Shown: positions 48,721-61,002 of the stretch, in pieces
How the letters are laid out: each line of letters starts with the position of its first letter
Numbering within the stretch: the first letter of the stretch is position 1
Assembly (NCBI RefSeq): GCF_900111685.1
Contig: NZ_FOHX01000011.1
Span: 242,304 to 306,303 of the forward strand
From: Nonomuraea wenchangensis
GTDB taxonomy: Bacteria > Actinomycetota > Actinomycetes > Streptosporangiales > Streptosporangiaceae
Direction of reading: 5' to 3'
Length of the DNA: 64,000 bases
The notes under the pieces: generated by a model
Database searches by the model: none
Told to the model about the DNA's origin: nothing
The model's input: only the letters and a program-made list of their open reading frames with translations
Position numbers and translations under genes: made by a program

Positions 48721-49665
48721 ATGCAGATCGGCATGGTGGGACTGGGCAAGATGGGCGGCAACATGGCCGAGCGCCTGCGCCGCGGAGGTCACGACGTCGT
48801 CGGCTACGACCGCGATCCCTCGATCAGCGACGTCGAGAGCCTGAAGGGCCTCGTGGAGCGCCTGGAGGCGCCACGGGTCGTCTGGGTCATGGTGCCGGCG
48901 GGCAGGCCCACCCAGTCCACCGTGGACGATCTGGGCGAGCTCCTCGACGAGGGCGACATCGTCGTCGACGGCGGCAACTCCCACTATGTGGACGACCAGA
49001 AGCACGCCGCCGAGCTGGCCAAGAAGGGCATCGGCTTCGTCGACTGCGGCGTGAGCGGCGGCGTGTGGGGGCTGGAGAACGGCTACGCGCTCATGTGCGG
49101 CGGCGACAAGGAGCACGTCGACCGGCTGATGCCGATCTTCGAGACGCTCAAGCCCGAGGGCGAGGACGGCTTCGTCCACGCGGGCGACGTCGGCGCCGGC
49201 CATTTCGCGAAGATGGTCCACAACGGCATCGAGTACGGCATGATGCAGGCCTTCGCCGAGGGCTGGGAGCTGCTGGAGGCCTCCGACGTCGTCAAGGACG
49301 TACGAGGCTCCTTCTCCAGCTGGCGCACCGGCACCGTCATCCGCTCCTGGCTGCTCGACCTGCTGGTCCGGGCCCTCGACGACGACGAGCGCCTCGACCA
49401 GCTCCGCGGCTACGCCCAGGACTCCGGCGAGGGCCGCTGGACCGTCCAGGCCGCCGTCGACCACGCGGTGCCGCTGCCGGTCATCACCGCCGCCCTCTAC
49501 GCCAGGTTCGCCTCGCGCCAGGACGACTCCCCCGCGATGAAGGTCGTGGCCGCGCTGCGCAACCAGTTCGGCGGCCACGCGATCAACGCGACCGAGGGCA
49601 GCACCGCCAAGGGCGCCGACGCGCCGGGCGCGGACGTCAACCCGCCCAAGGAGACCGACCGCTGA
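48721..49665 (+). CDS. gnd: 6-phosphogluconate dehydrogenase, short (YqeC/GndA-like) form
   Basis: A 314-residue NAD(P)-dependent oxidative decarboxylase of the pentose phosphate pathway. The Rossmann motif is MQIGMVGLGKMGGNMAERL; VVDGGNSHYVDDQ, VDCGVSGGVWGLENGY and HFAKMVHNGIEYGMMQ with the catalytic Lys and Glu are in place. The short form lacks the long C-terminal domain of the 470-residue type. Location between dnaN and recF is conserved in actinomycetes. Confidence 0.94.
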   Translation: MQIGMVGLGKMGGNMAERLRRGGHDVVGYDRDPSISDVESLKGLVERLEAPRVVWVMVPAGRPTQSTVDDLGELLDEGDIVVDGGNSHYVDDQKHAAELAKKGIGFVDCGVSGGVWGLENGYALMCGGDKEHVDRLMPIFETLKPEGEDGFVHAGDVGAGHFAKMVHNGIEYGMMQAFAEGWELLEASDVVKDVRGSFSSWRTGTVIRSWLLDLLVRALDDDERLDQLRGYAQDSGEGRWTVQAAVDHAVPLPVITAALYARFASRQDDSPAMKVVAALRNQFGGHAINATEGSTAKGADAPGADVNPPKETDR

Positions 49666-49776
49666 AGGCGCGCCTCCGCGGGCGGCGCCTCCATAGGCAG
49701 CCGCGGCGGCGGGAGTTCTCCACAGACCGCACGCCGGTGAACCCAGCGACCGGCGAGGCCGACTAACCTCTTTGAG

Positions 49777-51021
49777 GTGCACGTCGCCCACCTCTCGCTG
49801 ACCGACTTCCGGTCCTACGCCTCCGTGGAGCTCGGCCTGGAGCCGGGCGTCACGGCGTTCGTGGGGCCCAACGGCCAGGGCAAGACCAACCTGGTCGAGG
49901 CCCTCGGCTACGTCGCGACGCACTCCAGCCACCGCGTGGCGACCGACGCGCCCCTCGTCCGCCAGGGGGCCGCCAGGGCGATCGTGCGCTGCGCCGTCCA
50001 CAGGGACGACCGGCGGGCGCTGATCGAGCTGGAGATCAACCCCGGCCGGGCCAACCGCGCCCGGCTCAACCGCGCGCCCGTCTCGCGCGCCCGCGACGTC
50101 GTGGGCCTGCTGCACACGGTGCTGTTCGCCCCCGAGGACCTCGCGCTGTCCAAGGGCGACCCGTCCGAGCGCCGCCGCTTCCTCGACGACCTGCTGGTGG
50201 CCAGGGCGCCGAGGTTCGCCGGGGTGCGCGCCGACTACGACCGGGTGCTGAAGCAGCGCGGCGCCCTGCTGCGCACGGCCGCGCAGGCCCGCAGGGGCAG
50301 CCGTGGCGCCCGCAGGCAGGAGAGCGACACCGCGTTCGCGGCGGCGGGCGCGGGCGACGTCCTGAGCACCCTGGAGGTGTGGGACGCCCACCTCGCCCGG
50401 CATGGTGCCGAGCTGCTGAAGGCGCGGCTGGAGCTGATCGAGGCGCTGCGTCCCCTGGTCGCCGGCGCCTACGCGGCGCTGGCCCCGTCCAGCGCCCCCG
50501 CGACGCTGGCCTACCGCAGCACGTTGTCCACAGGTGGGGATGACGACGAGGGGGGTCAGGGGGGCGAATTCCCCGGTGAGCGGGGATCTTTCGATACACA
50601 GACGTTATCCACAGACTTGGGGAAAACCCTTGAAGAGCGTCTGCGGGAGCGGCTAGTGGAGGTCCGCCAGTCGGAGCTGGAGCGGGGCGTCACGCTCGTC
50701 GGTCCCCACCGCGACGACCTGGTCCTCGGCCTGGGCGACCTGCCCGCCCGGGGCTACGCCAGCCACGGGGAGTCGTGGTCGTTCGCGCTGGCGCTGCGGC
50801 TGGCCGCCTACGACCTGCTGCGGGCCGACGGCGGCGACCCCGTGCTGATCCTCGACGACGTCTTCGCCGAGCTCGACAGCCAGCGCCGGCGCCGGCTGGC
50901 CGAGATGGTGGCGCCCGCCGAGCAGGTGCTGATCACCGCCGCCGTGCCCGACGACGTGCCGAAGGAGCTCGCGGGCGCCCGGTTCGACGTGGTGGAGGGG
51001 AGCGTGACCCGTGTCAGATGA
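49777..51021 (+). CDS. recF: DNA replication and repair protein RecF
   Basis: A 414-residue SMC-like ATPase that loads RecA at gaps. Walker A is FVGPNGQGKTNLVEAL, the signature-like region SHGESWSFALAL, and Walker B PVLILDDVFAELD. Between about 248 and 285 is a Gly/Asp/Thr-rich stretch, which carries two perfect DnaA boxes in its codons, one with a TTA leucine codon. A TAACCT element ends 7 bp before the GTG, suggesting a leaderless mRNA. The 3' end overlaps dciA by 11 bp. Confidence 0.95.
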   Translation: MHVAHLSLTDFRSYASVELGLEPGVTAFVGPNGQGKTNLVEALGYVATHSSHRVATDAPLVRQGAARAIVRCAVHRDDRRALIELEINPGRANRARLNRAPVSRARDVVGLLHTVLFAPEDLALSKGDPSERRRFLDDLLVARAPRFAGVRADYDRVLKQRGALLRTAAQARRGSRGARRQESDTAFAAAGAGDVLSTLEVWDAHLARHGAELLKARLELIEALRPLVAGAYAALAPSSAPATLAYRSTLSTGGDDDEGGQGGEFPGERGSFDTQTLSTDLGKTLEERLRERLVEVRQSELERGVTLVGPHRDDLVLGLGDLPARGYASHGESWSFALALRLAAYDLLRADGGDPVLILDDVFAELDSQRRRRLAEMVAPAEQVLITAAVPDDVPKELAGARFDVVEGSVTRVR

Positions 51022-51520
51022 GGACAACCCGACCGCCCGTACGGCCAGAGGGGCGGCCATGGCCAGGGAGAAGCTCGCCCAGGCCAAGGCCGACGCCGCC
51101 AAGCGCGGCCAGCTCCCCCGCCGCGAGCCCCGTCGGCGGGGAGCCGGCCCGCGACGGGAGGCCGGCGACCCCCAGCTTTTCGGCCGGGCGATAGCCGACC
51201 TGCTGGCCGACCGTGGCTGGGAGCGTTCGGCGGCCGTCGGCGGCGTGTTCGGGCGCTGGCCCGAGATCGTGGGTCCCGACCTGGCCGCCCACACCAAGCC
51301 CGACTCGTTCGAGGACGGCGAGGTGCTGATCCTGGCCGACTCGACGGCCTGGGCGACGCAGGTGCGGCTGCTCGCGCGCACCCTCGTGCGCAGGCTCAAC
51401 GAGGAGCTCGGCGAAGGCACGGTCACGAAGGTCAAGGTCAAAGGGCCGCAGAACGCACCGCGTCCATCAGGGGGTTTGCGGGTGACCGGAAGCCGTGGCC
51501 CGGGAGACACCTACGGTTGA
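51011..51520 (+). CDS. DUF721 protein, DciA-like helicase loader
   Basis: A 169-residue protein with a basic, disordered N-terminus (ARGAAMAREKLAQAKADAAK and RRREPRRRGAGPRR-like) and a C-terminal DUF721 domain: RGWERSAAVGGVFGRWPEIVG, EDGEVLILADSTAWATQVRLL. The domain matches DciA, the ancestral DnaB loader of bacteria without DnaC or DnaI. It is translationally coupled to recF and lies between the clamp and gyrase genes. A loader role is inferred from family. Confidence 0.88.
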   Translation: MSDEDNPTARTARGAAMAREKLAQAKADAAKRGQLPRREPRRRGAGPRREAGDPQLFGRAIADLLADRGWERSAAVGGVFGRWPEIVGPDLAAHTKPDSFEDGEVLILADSTAWATQVRLLARTLVRRLNEELGEGTVTKVKVKGPQNAPRPSGGLRVTGSRGPGDTYG

Positions 51521-51824
51521 GCTCCGGGGGCGATCAGAACAGCCGCAGACGCGATAAGCCCCCTTTCCGCTGGGGGGATGCTGGGCCGGGGGCAAAACGA
51601 GCTAGAGGCGACCACAGGCGCGTTCATTGCCACCACGGGGCTCCGGAAGCGGTAGAATGAAAAAGGATTCCGGACACGTCCGCTTGCGTGTCACCCCGGC
51701 AGCAAGCCGACTCCCCTGGGTGACCGCGCATCGGGGCACTCACGACGGTGACGGGCACGGCAGGGGCAGCTTCGCATCACGATCGCCTCCCCCGCCGCGT
51801 GTCCGCGGCAGGAGGATTTCGCAG
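51521..51824. promoter_or_regulatory. gyrB upstream region with -10 element
   Basis: A 304-bp gap. TAGAAT (51653-51658) is a strong -10 candidate; TTGCCA (51627-51632) lies 20 bp upstream of it, longer than ideal. The leader of about 160 nt to gyrB contains no open frame I trust. Supercoiling-sensitive control is common for gyrB but cannot be read from sequence. GGAGGA ends it as ribosome site. Confidence 0.55.
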
Positions 51825-53771
<1,947 letters not shown>

Positions 53772-53783
53772 GGAAATTCACCT

Positions 53784-56282
<2,499 letters not shown>

Positions 56283-56285
56283 TCC

Positions 56286-57023
56286 ATGAGCGCCCAGGGT
56301 GGCCCCGCCAGGACCCAGGCGGCTTCGGGTAACGGACAACAGCCCAAAAAGCCCGGAGAAACCGAGATTTTCAACCCGGTCGACGACGGCCAGGACACCA
56401 CCTCGCCCGCGCAGGGCAAGCCCGTCCCGGCCAAGGACGAGCCGCAACAGCGCTCCCATGCGCCCGGCGCGCCTGTGGACGGCAACCGCAACGACGGCAA
56501 CCGCAACGACGGCATGCGTAATGACGGGATGCGCAACGACGGCATGCGCGCCCGTCCGTCGCTGGCCACCGAGGCTCCGCCGCAGGTGGAGCTGCCGAGC
56601 GGCAAGAACAAGAAGAACTCCGCCAACTCCGGCGGCGGCCGGCTGCCCCGCAAGGCCCACCTGGTCCTGCGGCGCATCGAACCGTGGTCGGCCATGAAGT
56701 TCAGCTTCGTGGTGTCGCTGGTGTGCTTCGTGGTGCTGTTCGTGGCCGTGGCCGTGCTCTACGGCGTGCTGCAGGCCCTCGGTGTGTTCGACAGCATCGT
56801 GGACCTGGTCAACCAGCTCGGCCAGGGTGAGCAGGGCCAGAGCTCGATCCCGATCGACATCGCCTCGTGGTTCGAGCCGGTGCGCATCCTCGGCTACACG
56901 GCCCTGATCGGCGCCGTCAACGTCGTGCTGATCACCGCACTCTCCACGCTGGGCGCGGTCATCTACAACATCTCCTCCGACCTCGTCGGAGGCGTCGAGG
57001 TGACCTTCAGCGAGGCCGAATAG
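56286..57023 (+). CDS. DUF3566 membrane protein
   Basis: A 245-residue protein encoded 3 bp after gyrA. The N-terminal half is disordered and includes about five NDGNR/NDGMR units (15-bp DNA repeat at about 56480-56550). The C-terminal half has LVLRRIEPWSAMKFSFVVSL, a first helix, an external loop with DSIVDLVNQL and a second helix ILGYTALIGAVNVVLITALS, the DUF3566 pattern (Rv0007 type). Function unknown; conserved next to gyrA in actinobacteria. Confidence 0.9.
   Translation: MSAQGGPARTQAASGNGQQPKKPGETEIFNPVDDGQDTTSPAQGKPVPAKDEPQQRSHAPGAPVDGNRNDGNRNDGMRNDGMRNDGMRARPSLATEAPPQVELPSGKNKKNSANSGGGRLPRKAHLVLRRIEPWSAMKFSFVVSLVCFVVLFVAVAVLYGVLQALGVFDSIVDLVNQLGQGEQGQSSIPIDIASWFEPVRILGYTALIGAVNVVLITALSTLGAVIYNISSDLVGGVEVTFSEAE
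56480..56550 (+). repeat. 15-bp in-frame tandem repeat in the DUF3566 gene
   Basis: Units GGCAACCGCAACGAC, a second identical unit, then GGCATGCGTAATGAC and GGGATGCGCAACGAC and a partial copy encode (N/M)RNDG repeats in the disordered tail. Length can change in steps of five residues without frameshift. Confidence 0.75.
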
Positions 57024-57174
57024 CGCGTACACGGAAGGCCGCTCGCGCCGTCCCTCCCGGGCCCGCCGGGGGCCGGGGACGGCGCGAGCAGCTCTCCGGA
57101 CGCGGTAAGCTTTTCCTCGTCCGCACAACCGGTTCGCCTCCACACCAGGGATGCGATACGGTTCCATGTGCAGC

Positions 57175-57248
57175 GGGGCTATAGCTCAGTCGGTTAGAGC
57201 GCTTCCCTGATAAGGAAGAGGTCCCAGGTTCAAGTCCTGGTAGCCCCA
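57175..57248 (+). tRNA. tRNA-Ile (anticodon GAT)
   Basis: A complete cloverleaf: acceptor GGGGCTA/TAGCCCC, D-stem GCTC/GAGC, anticodon stem CTTCC/GGAAG with loop CTGATAA (anticodon GAT at 57209-57211), and T-stem CCAGG/CCTGG with loop TTCAAGT. The discriminator is A and CCA is not encoded (next bases CCC). Its location after gyrA and the DUF3566 gene is conserved in actinobacteria, where tRNA-Ala usually follows; no tRNA-Ala is seen here. Confidence 0.97.
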
Positions 57249-57264
57249 CCCAGTTCGACCAGCG

Positions 57265-57301
57265 AAAAGGCCGCTATCCGAGTTTCGGAGGGCGGCCTTT
57301 T
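57265..57301 (+). terminator. terminator after tRNA-Ile
   Basis: AAAAGGCCGC (57265-57274) pairs with GCGGCCTTTT (57292-57301), with an inner CCGA/TCGG stem. It lies 17 bp after the tRNA. Confidence 0.85.
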
Positions 57302-57335
57302 GTGTTCGCGGTGGCTTCCGGGTGATGGAGTGGAC

Positions 57336-57931
57336 ATGGGTGGCCGGACGGTGCTGGTGACGGTGAGAGCGCTGGCCATCGCAACGGGAGCGCTGCTGGT
57401 CATCGGGCCGTTGGTCCGCCGGCGGGAAGGGCGGCCTCCGACTTCCGCCTCGTCTCCGAGCAGCGGGTCGCGGCGGCTGAACCCCTCGGCAAGCCGCTGA
57501 AAGGTCACACGGGCGGGGTCAAGGCGGTGGCCGTGGGCAGGTGCAGCGACGGCACTCCGGTGGCCGTCTCCGGGGACATTCCGCCCGGTCCCGACGAGGA
57601 CGGTGGCACGCCACCGAGTTGGATCCGGATCTGGAACCTGGACACCGGCAAGCCGATCGGCGCGTCCATCGAAGTCCCGAGCCGCGGCGGCGTCGAGGTG
57701 GTGGTCGGGCGGCGGGGTGACGGCTCCCCCGTCATCGTCTCAGGGGATGACGACGGCAACCTGCTGATGTGGGACCTCGACACAGGGGAACGCGTCGGCG
57801 AGCCCCTGGGCGGGCACACCCGTCCGATCTCCGCCCTGGCGACCGGGCGACGCAGCGACGGAACCTTTGTCGTCGTGTCCGGCGGCATGGACAAGACCAT
57901 CCGGATCTGGAGCCTGCGACGAGCTGCGTGA
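57336..57931 (+). pseudogene. frameshifted WD40-repeat protein remnant
   Basis: An ATG with GGAG 5 bp upstream opens MGGRTVLVTVRALAIATGAL and a membrane helix, but this frame ends at about 57500. From about 57425 the -1 (or +2) frame reads ASDFRLVSEQRVAAAEPLGK, then PLKGHTGGVKAVAVG, VSGDDDGNLLMWDLDTGERVG, GGHTRPISALATG and GGMDKTIRIWSLRRAA, about three WD40 blades with GH and WD motifs. No start codon exists in the WD40 frame before the GTG at 57527. Three blades cannot close a propeller, so the gene is both shifted and truncated. Confidence 0.65.
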
Positions 57932-57997
57932 GCAGGTCGTGCGCGCTCGATCACCGGTGTGACGCAACCTTCCAAGGGACTTGTGCATGTAGATGGC

Positions 57998-58537
57998 ATG
58001 AGATCCGAGACAGTCCATCCTCCACCCCGTTCGGGGGGTGTCGAGTCCTCGGCCGACACGGTCGTGACCGAGTTGTTCCTCGCCCACCGTCTCGCGATGG
58101 TGCGCCTGGCGTTCCTGCTGGTCGGTGACCAGGAGACGGCCGAGGACGTGGCCCAGGACGCGTTCGCCGAGGTGTACCGCAGGTGGAACCGGCTGGCCGA
58201 CCGGGGGCAGTTGCTGCCGTACCTGCGTACGGCCGTGGTCAACGGGTGCCGGATGGTGCTGCGGCGCAGGACGATCGTCGGGCGGTTCCGCGCTCACCGT
58301 GAGGTTCCCTTCTGGTCGGCGGAGGCGGCGGCGCTGCTGGGTGAGACCCGGCGAGAGGTGTTCCTGGCCGTACGGGCTCTGCCGCGACGCCAGCGTGAGG
58401 TGCTGGTGCTGCGGTTCTACCTGGACCTGTCGGAGGCGGAGATCGCCCAGGCGATGGGGGTCAGCCGCGGAACGGTCAAATCGACGGCATCCCGGGCGCT
58501 GAAGGTGCTCGCCGCGAAACTGCAGGAGGAGCGATGA
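57998..58537 (+). CDS. SigE-family ECF RNA polymerase sigma factor
   Basis: About 179 residues. Region 2 is TELFLAHRLAMVRLAFLLVG to DVAQDAFAEVYRRWNRL; region 4 is RALPRRQREVLVLRFYLDLSEAEIAQAMGVSRGTVKSTASRALK. It belongs to the streptomycete-type SigE-family ECF group that pairs with a membrane protein encoded next. The ATG at 57998 is preferred; a GTG 13 codons upstream is possible. It overlaps the partner gene (ATGA). Stimulus unknown. Confidence 0.88.
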   Translation: MRSETVHPPPRSGGVESSADTVVTELFLAHRLAMVRLAFLLVGDQETAEDVAQDAFAEVYRRWNRLADRGQLLPYLRTAVVNGCRMVLRRRTIVGRFRAHREVPFWSAEAAALLGETRREVFLAVRALPRRQREVLVLRFYLDLSEAEIAQAMGVSRGTVKSTASRALKVLAAKLQEER

Positions 58538-59610
58538 CCCGGAACGTCGAGGACCGGCTCCGCGACGCGTTCACCGTCGGCGCGGAACTGGTGTCCCCGG
58601 AGAGCCTGAAAGGCGTCGCGGCTCCTGTCGTGGCCAGGCCGCGCAGAACCTTTCCTGGGCTGCCGGTGCTGGCGGCCGCCTCCGTCGCCGTGGTGCTCGG
58701 CGCGGTCGCGATCTTTCCCTCCTGGTCGCGGCAACCCGTGACTCCTGGAGGGTTCACCGCCGTCGTGGACGCGCTGGCGAGGCGGGTCGAGCAGCCGCGT
58801 GAATACTGGCGCAGCGAGACGGAGACCCTGACGAGGGGACGGCCGTCCAAGCAGACGTACAACGTCGAGGAGCGTACCCGCAGGGTCTACTGGGCGACTC
58901 CCCGCGGCACCGCCGTGGCGACCACGCCGCTCCAGACCCGGCCCGTGACGACCGCCGACGAGCGGAAGTGGCGTGCGGCGGGTGCGCCCGCCCTGTGCGG
59001 TTTCGCGGTGGGCTGCAAAGGCGTGGAGGACCGGCGAGGCAGGACGGACTACTGGTTCGCGGAGGGTTTCGAGTTCGGCCCGGTGTCGTTGACCCGTCCG
59101 CAGCTCCTGGCGCTGCCGCAGGATCCGCAGCGGCTCGAAGCGGAGTTGCTGCGGGCCCTGCGGAGCCAGGGCCGCCTGGATCCGCCCGGCCCCGGCGTTC
59201 AGGTCAAGCAGCCCTCGGAGCAGGACCTGTTGTGGCTGACGGGCGAGTGGTTGCTCACGCAGATGCCCACCCCGCCCGCCGTGCGGGCGGCCGTCCTGCG
59301 CATGATGGCCGCGTTGCCGGGGGCGCGGATCGTGGACGAGGCCAAGGACGCCGAAGGGCGAAGCGGTCTGGCGATCGTGCGCAAGGCCGAGCGCGATCCG
59401 ATGGAGTCGCGTCTGGTGATCGATCGCTCCAGCGGCGACGTGCTCGGGACGATGACTCTGGTGGCCGGGCCACTGCCCGCACGCGCCGGTCTGGAGGTCG
59501 GTGACCTGGCCTCCGCGGTGGTGGTCAGGAAGCGAGGCTGGACCGGCGAGGGGCCCCGGCTGCCCGACGGGTGCGTCCAGGAGGCGGGGAAGACCTGTCG
59601 CGGCTCGTGA
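58534..59610 (+). CDS. membrane-anchored partner of the ECF sigma factor (CU044_5270-like)
   Basis: A 358-residue protein with a short cytoplasmic N-terminus (RNVEDRLRDAFTVGAELVSP), one helix (GLPVLAAASVAVVLGAVAIF, about 42-61) and a 290-residue external part with two cysteines near ALCGFAVGCKG and two more at the C-terminus. It resembles the CU044_5270 group coupled to SigE-like factors. No zinc anti-sigma motif is seen, so an anti-sigma role is only inferred from the operon. Confidence 0.7.
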   Translation: MTRNVEDRLRDAFTVGAELVSPESLKGVAAPVVARPRRTFPGLPVLAAASVAVVLGAVAIFPSWSRQPVTPGGFTAVVDALARRVEQPREYWRSETETLTRGRPSKQTYNVEERTRRVYWATPRGTAVATTPLQTRPVTTADERKWRAAGAPALCGFAVGCKGVEDRRGRTDYWFAEGFEFGPVSLTRPQLLALPQDPQRLEAELLRALRSQGRLDPPGPGVQVKQPSEQDLLWLTGEWLLTQMPTPPAVRAAVLRMMAALPGARIVDEAKDAEGRSGLAIVRKAERDPMESRLVIDRSSGDVLGTMTLVAGPLPARAGLEVGDLASAVVVRKRGWTGEGPRLPDGCVQEAGKTCRGS

Positions 59611-59619
59611 GCGGGTCGT

Positions 59620-60507
59620 TCAGTGACCGCCGGCGGCTGCCGCGAGGGCCCGGAGGATCTGGTCGCGTACGGGACGGGGCTTGGCGGGCAGGAGGGCGGG
59701 CAGGTCGCTCCCCCGGGCCTGGAGGTTGCCGGCGATGACGTTGGAGAAGGTCGAGAGCGTGTGCGTGACCTGGTAGGGCTCCAGACCGAGGCCGGTCAGC
59801 GCCTCGCGGGCGGCCGACAGCGGGATCGGCCGGTAGCGGACCGGCCGGTCCAGCACGCCGGTCAGCGCCTCGGCGAGGTCGCCGCCGCCGACCGCCTCGA
59901 CGCCCTCCAGCTCGTACGTCCGGCCCGCGTGCCGGCTGCGGCGGCCTGCGGCGAGGTCGTGCCGGATCTCCGCCGCCACCCGGACGGCGACGTCGGCCAG
60001 GTCCTCCCGCGCCACCGCCGTCATCCGCCCGGTGCCGAGCGCGGCGGTGAACACGCCGGACTCGGCGGCCGTGGCGGCGCCCAGCACGGCGAGCCCGGCC
60101 GGGATCTCGGCGTACAGGCCGTTGCGCAGGATCGTCACCTCGAACGAGGCGGCGGCGAGGCGCGCCTCGGTCCAGCGGTGCGGCGGCGCGATGGTCAGCG
60201 GCTCGCCGGAGCGCGCCAGGCTGGTGTAGACGACATGCCGGACGCCCGCGGCCTCGGCCGCGTCCACCACGGCGCCGTGGCGGGCGAGCACCACGTCGTC
60301 CTCGGCGTACCCGGCCGAGACGAACACGAGGACGTCCACGCCGTGGAAGCCGGCGGCGAGCGAGGCCGGGTCGTCGAAGTCGATCCGGCGGGCGGTCACG
60401 CCGTCGCCCGAGCGGGTGCCGCCCGCCACCTCAAGGCCGTCCAGGGCGGACAGGCCGCGGTGGATCAGGCCGCCGAGCCCGCCGGAGATGCCGGTCACGA
60501 GAATCAT
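59620..60507 (-). CDS. NmrA-like NAD(P)-dependent oxidoreductase (quinone reductase type)
   Basis: A 295-residue Rossmann-fold protein: MILVTGISGGLGGLIHRGL (GxxGGxG dinucleotide site), VLVFVSAGYAEDD, VYTSLARSG and LRNGLYAEIPAGLAVLGAA fit the NmrA/QorB group of atypical SDRs without the catalytic Tyr-Lys pair in usual spacing. GGGAG is 7 bp before the ATG. It is divergent from an HxlR regulator, as qor2/qorR are in corynebacteria. A role in quinone or electrophile detoxification is inferred. Confidence 0.82.
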   Translation of the reverse strand: MILVTGISGGLGGLIHRGLSALDGLEVAGGTRSGDGVTARRIDFDDPASLAAGFHGVDVLVFVSAGYAEDDVVLARHGAVVDAAEAAGVRHVVYTSLARSGEPLTIAPPHRWTEARLAAASFEVTILRNGLYAEIPAGLAVLGAATAAESGVFTAALGTGRMTAVAREDLADVAVRVAAEIRHDLAAGRRSRHAGRTYELEGVEAVGGGDLAEALTGVLDRPVRYRPIPLSAAREALTGLGLEPYQVTHTLSTFSNVIAGNLQARGSDLPALLPAKPRPVRDQILRALAAAAGGH

Positions 60508-60524
60508 TCGGTGCTCCCCGATGT

Positions 60525-60536
60525 TGATCTGGATCA
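60525..60536. promoter_or_regulatory. candidate HxlR operator
   Basis: TGATCTGGATCA, two exact 5-bp arms with a 2-bp centre, lies in the 81-bp space between the divergent oxidoreductase and HxlR genes. Its length and position fit a regulator of both genes. Confidence 0.5.
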
Positions 60537-60588
60537 GAACGTGACCGATCATCCGCGCCCGGCCGCGGCAGCGTAAGGAGGCACTTTC

Positions 60589-60996
60589 GTGTCAGTGACG
60601 AACACCGCGGTAATCCCGCAGGTCAGCGGCTCATCCCCCGCCGGGCCGTGTGGTGATGACGACTGCGGGATCCGCGACGTGCTCGACCGGCTCGGGGATC
60701 GATGGACCGTGCTGGTGCTGGTCGAGCTGACCAAGGGGACGCGCCGTTTCCGTGAGCTGGAACGCGCGATCCCCGGCATCTCGCAGCGGATGCTCACGCT
60801 GACCACGAAACGGCTGTGCCGCGACGGGCTGGTCGAACGTACGCTCTATCCGACCGTCCCGCCGCAGACCGACTACCGGCTCACGGCCATGGGCAGGAGC
60901 CTGGCGGGCATGGTGTCCGCCCTCGCCGACTGGTCCCGCGAGCACAAGGACGCCGTCGCCGCCGCCCGTACCCGCTGGGACCAGCAGCACCCGTAG
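60589..60996 (+). CDS. HxlR family regulator with N-terminal cysteines
   Basis: A 135-residue winged-helix regulator: IRDVLDRLGDRWTVLVLVEL, RRFRELERAIPGISQRMLT and the wing GLVERTLYPTVPPQTDYRLT. Two cysteines, in GPCGDDDCGIRD, lie where redox-sensing members such as QorR and HypR have their sensor Cys. It probably represses the divergent oxidoreductase until oxidised. The GTG has AAGGAGG upstream. Its stop is 6 bp from the convergent rpoB stop. Confidence 0.87.
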   Translation: MSVTNTAVIPQVSGSSPAGPCGDDDCGIRDVLDRLGDRWTVLVLVELTKGTRRFRELERAIPGISQRMLTLTTKRLCRDGLVERTLYPTVPPQTDYRLTAMGRSLAGMVSALADWSREHKDAVAAARTRWDQQHP

Positions 60997-61002
60997 CGCG
61001 GC

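Noticed and set aside
57300..57500. Independent 66-residue protein after tRNA-Ile
   Set aside because: The frame is better explained as the 5' part of the frameshifted WD40 gene, since the neighbouring frame continues with WD40 sequence.
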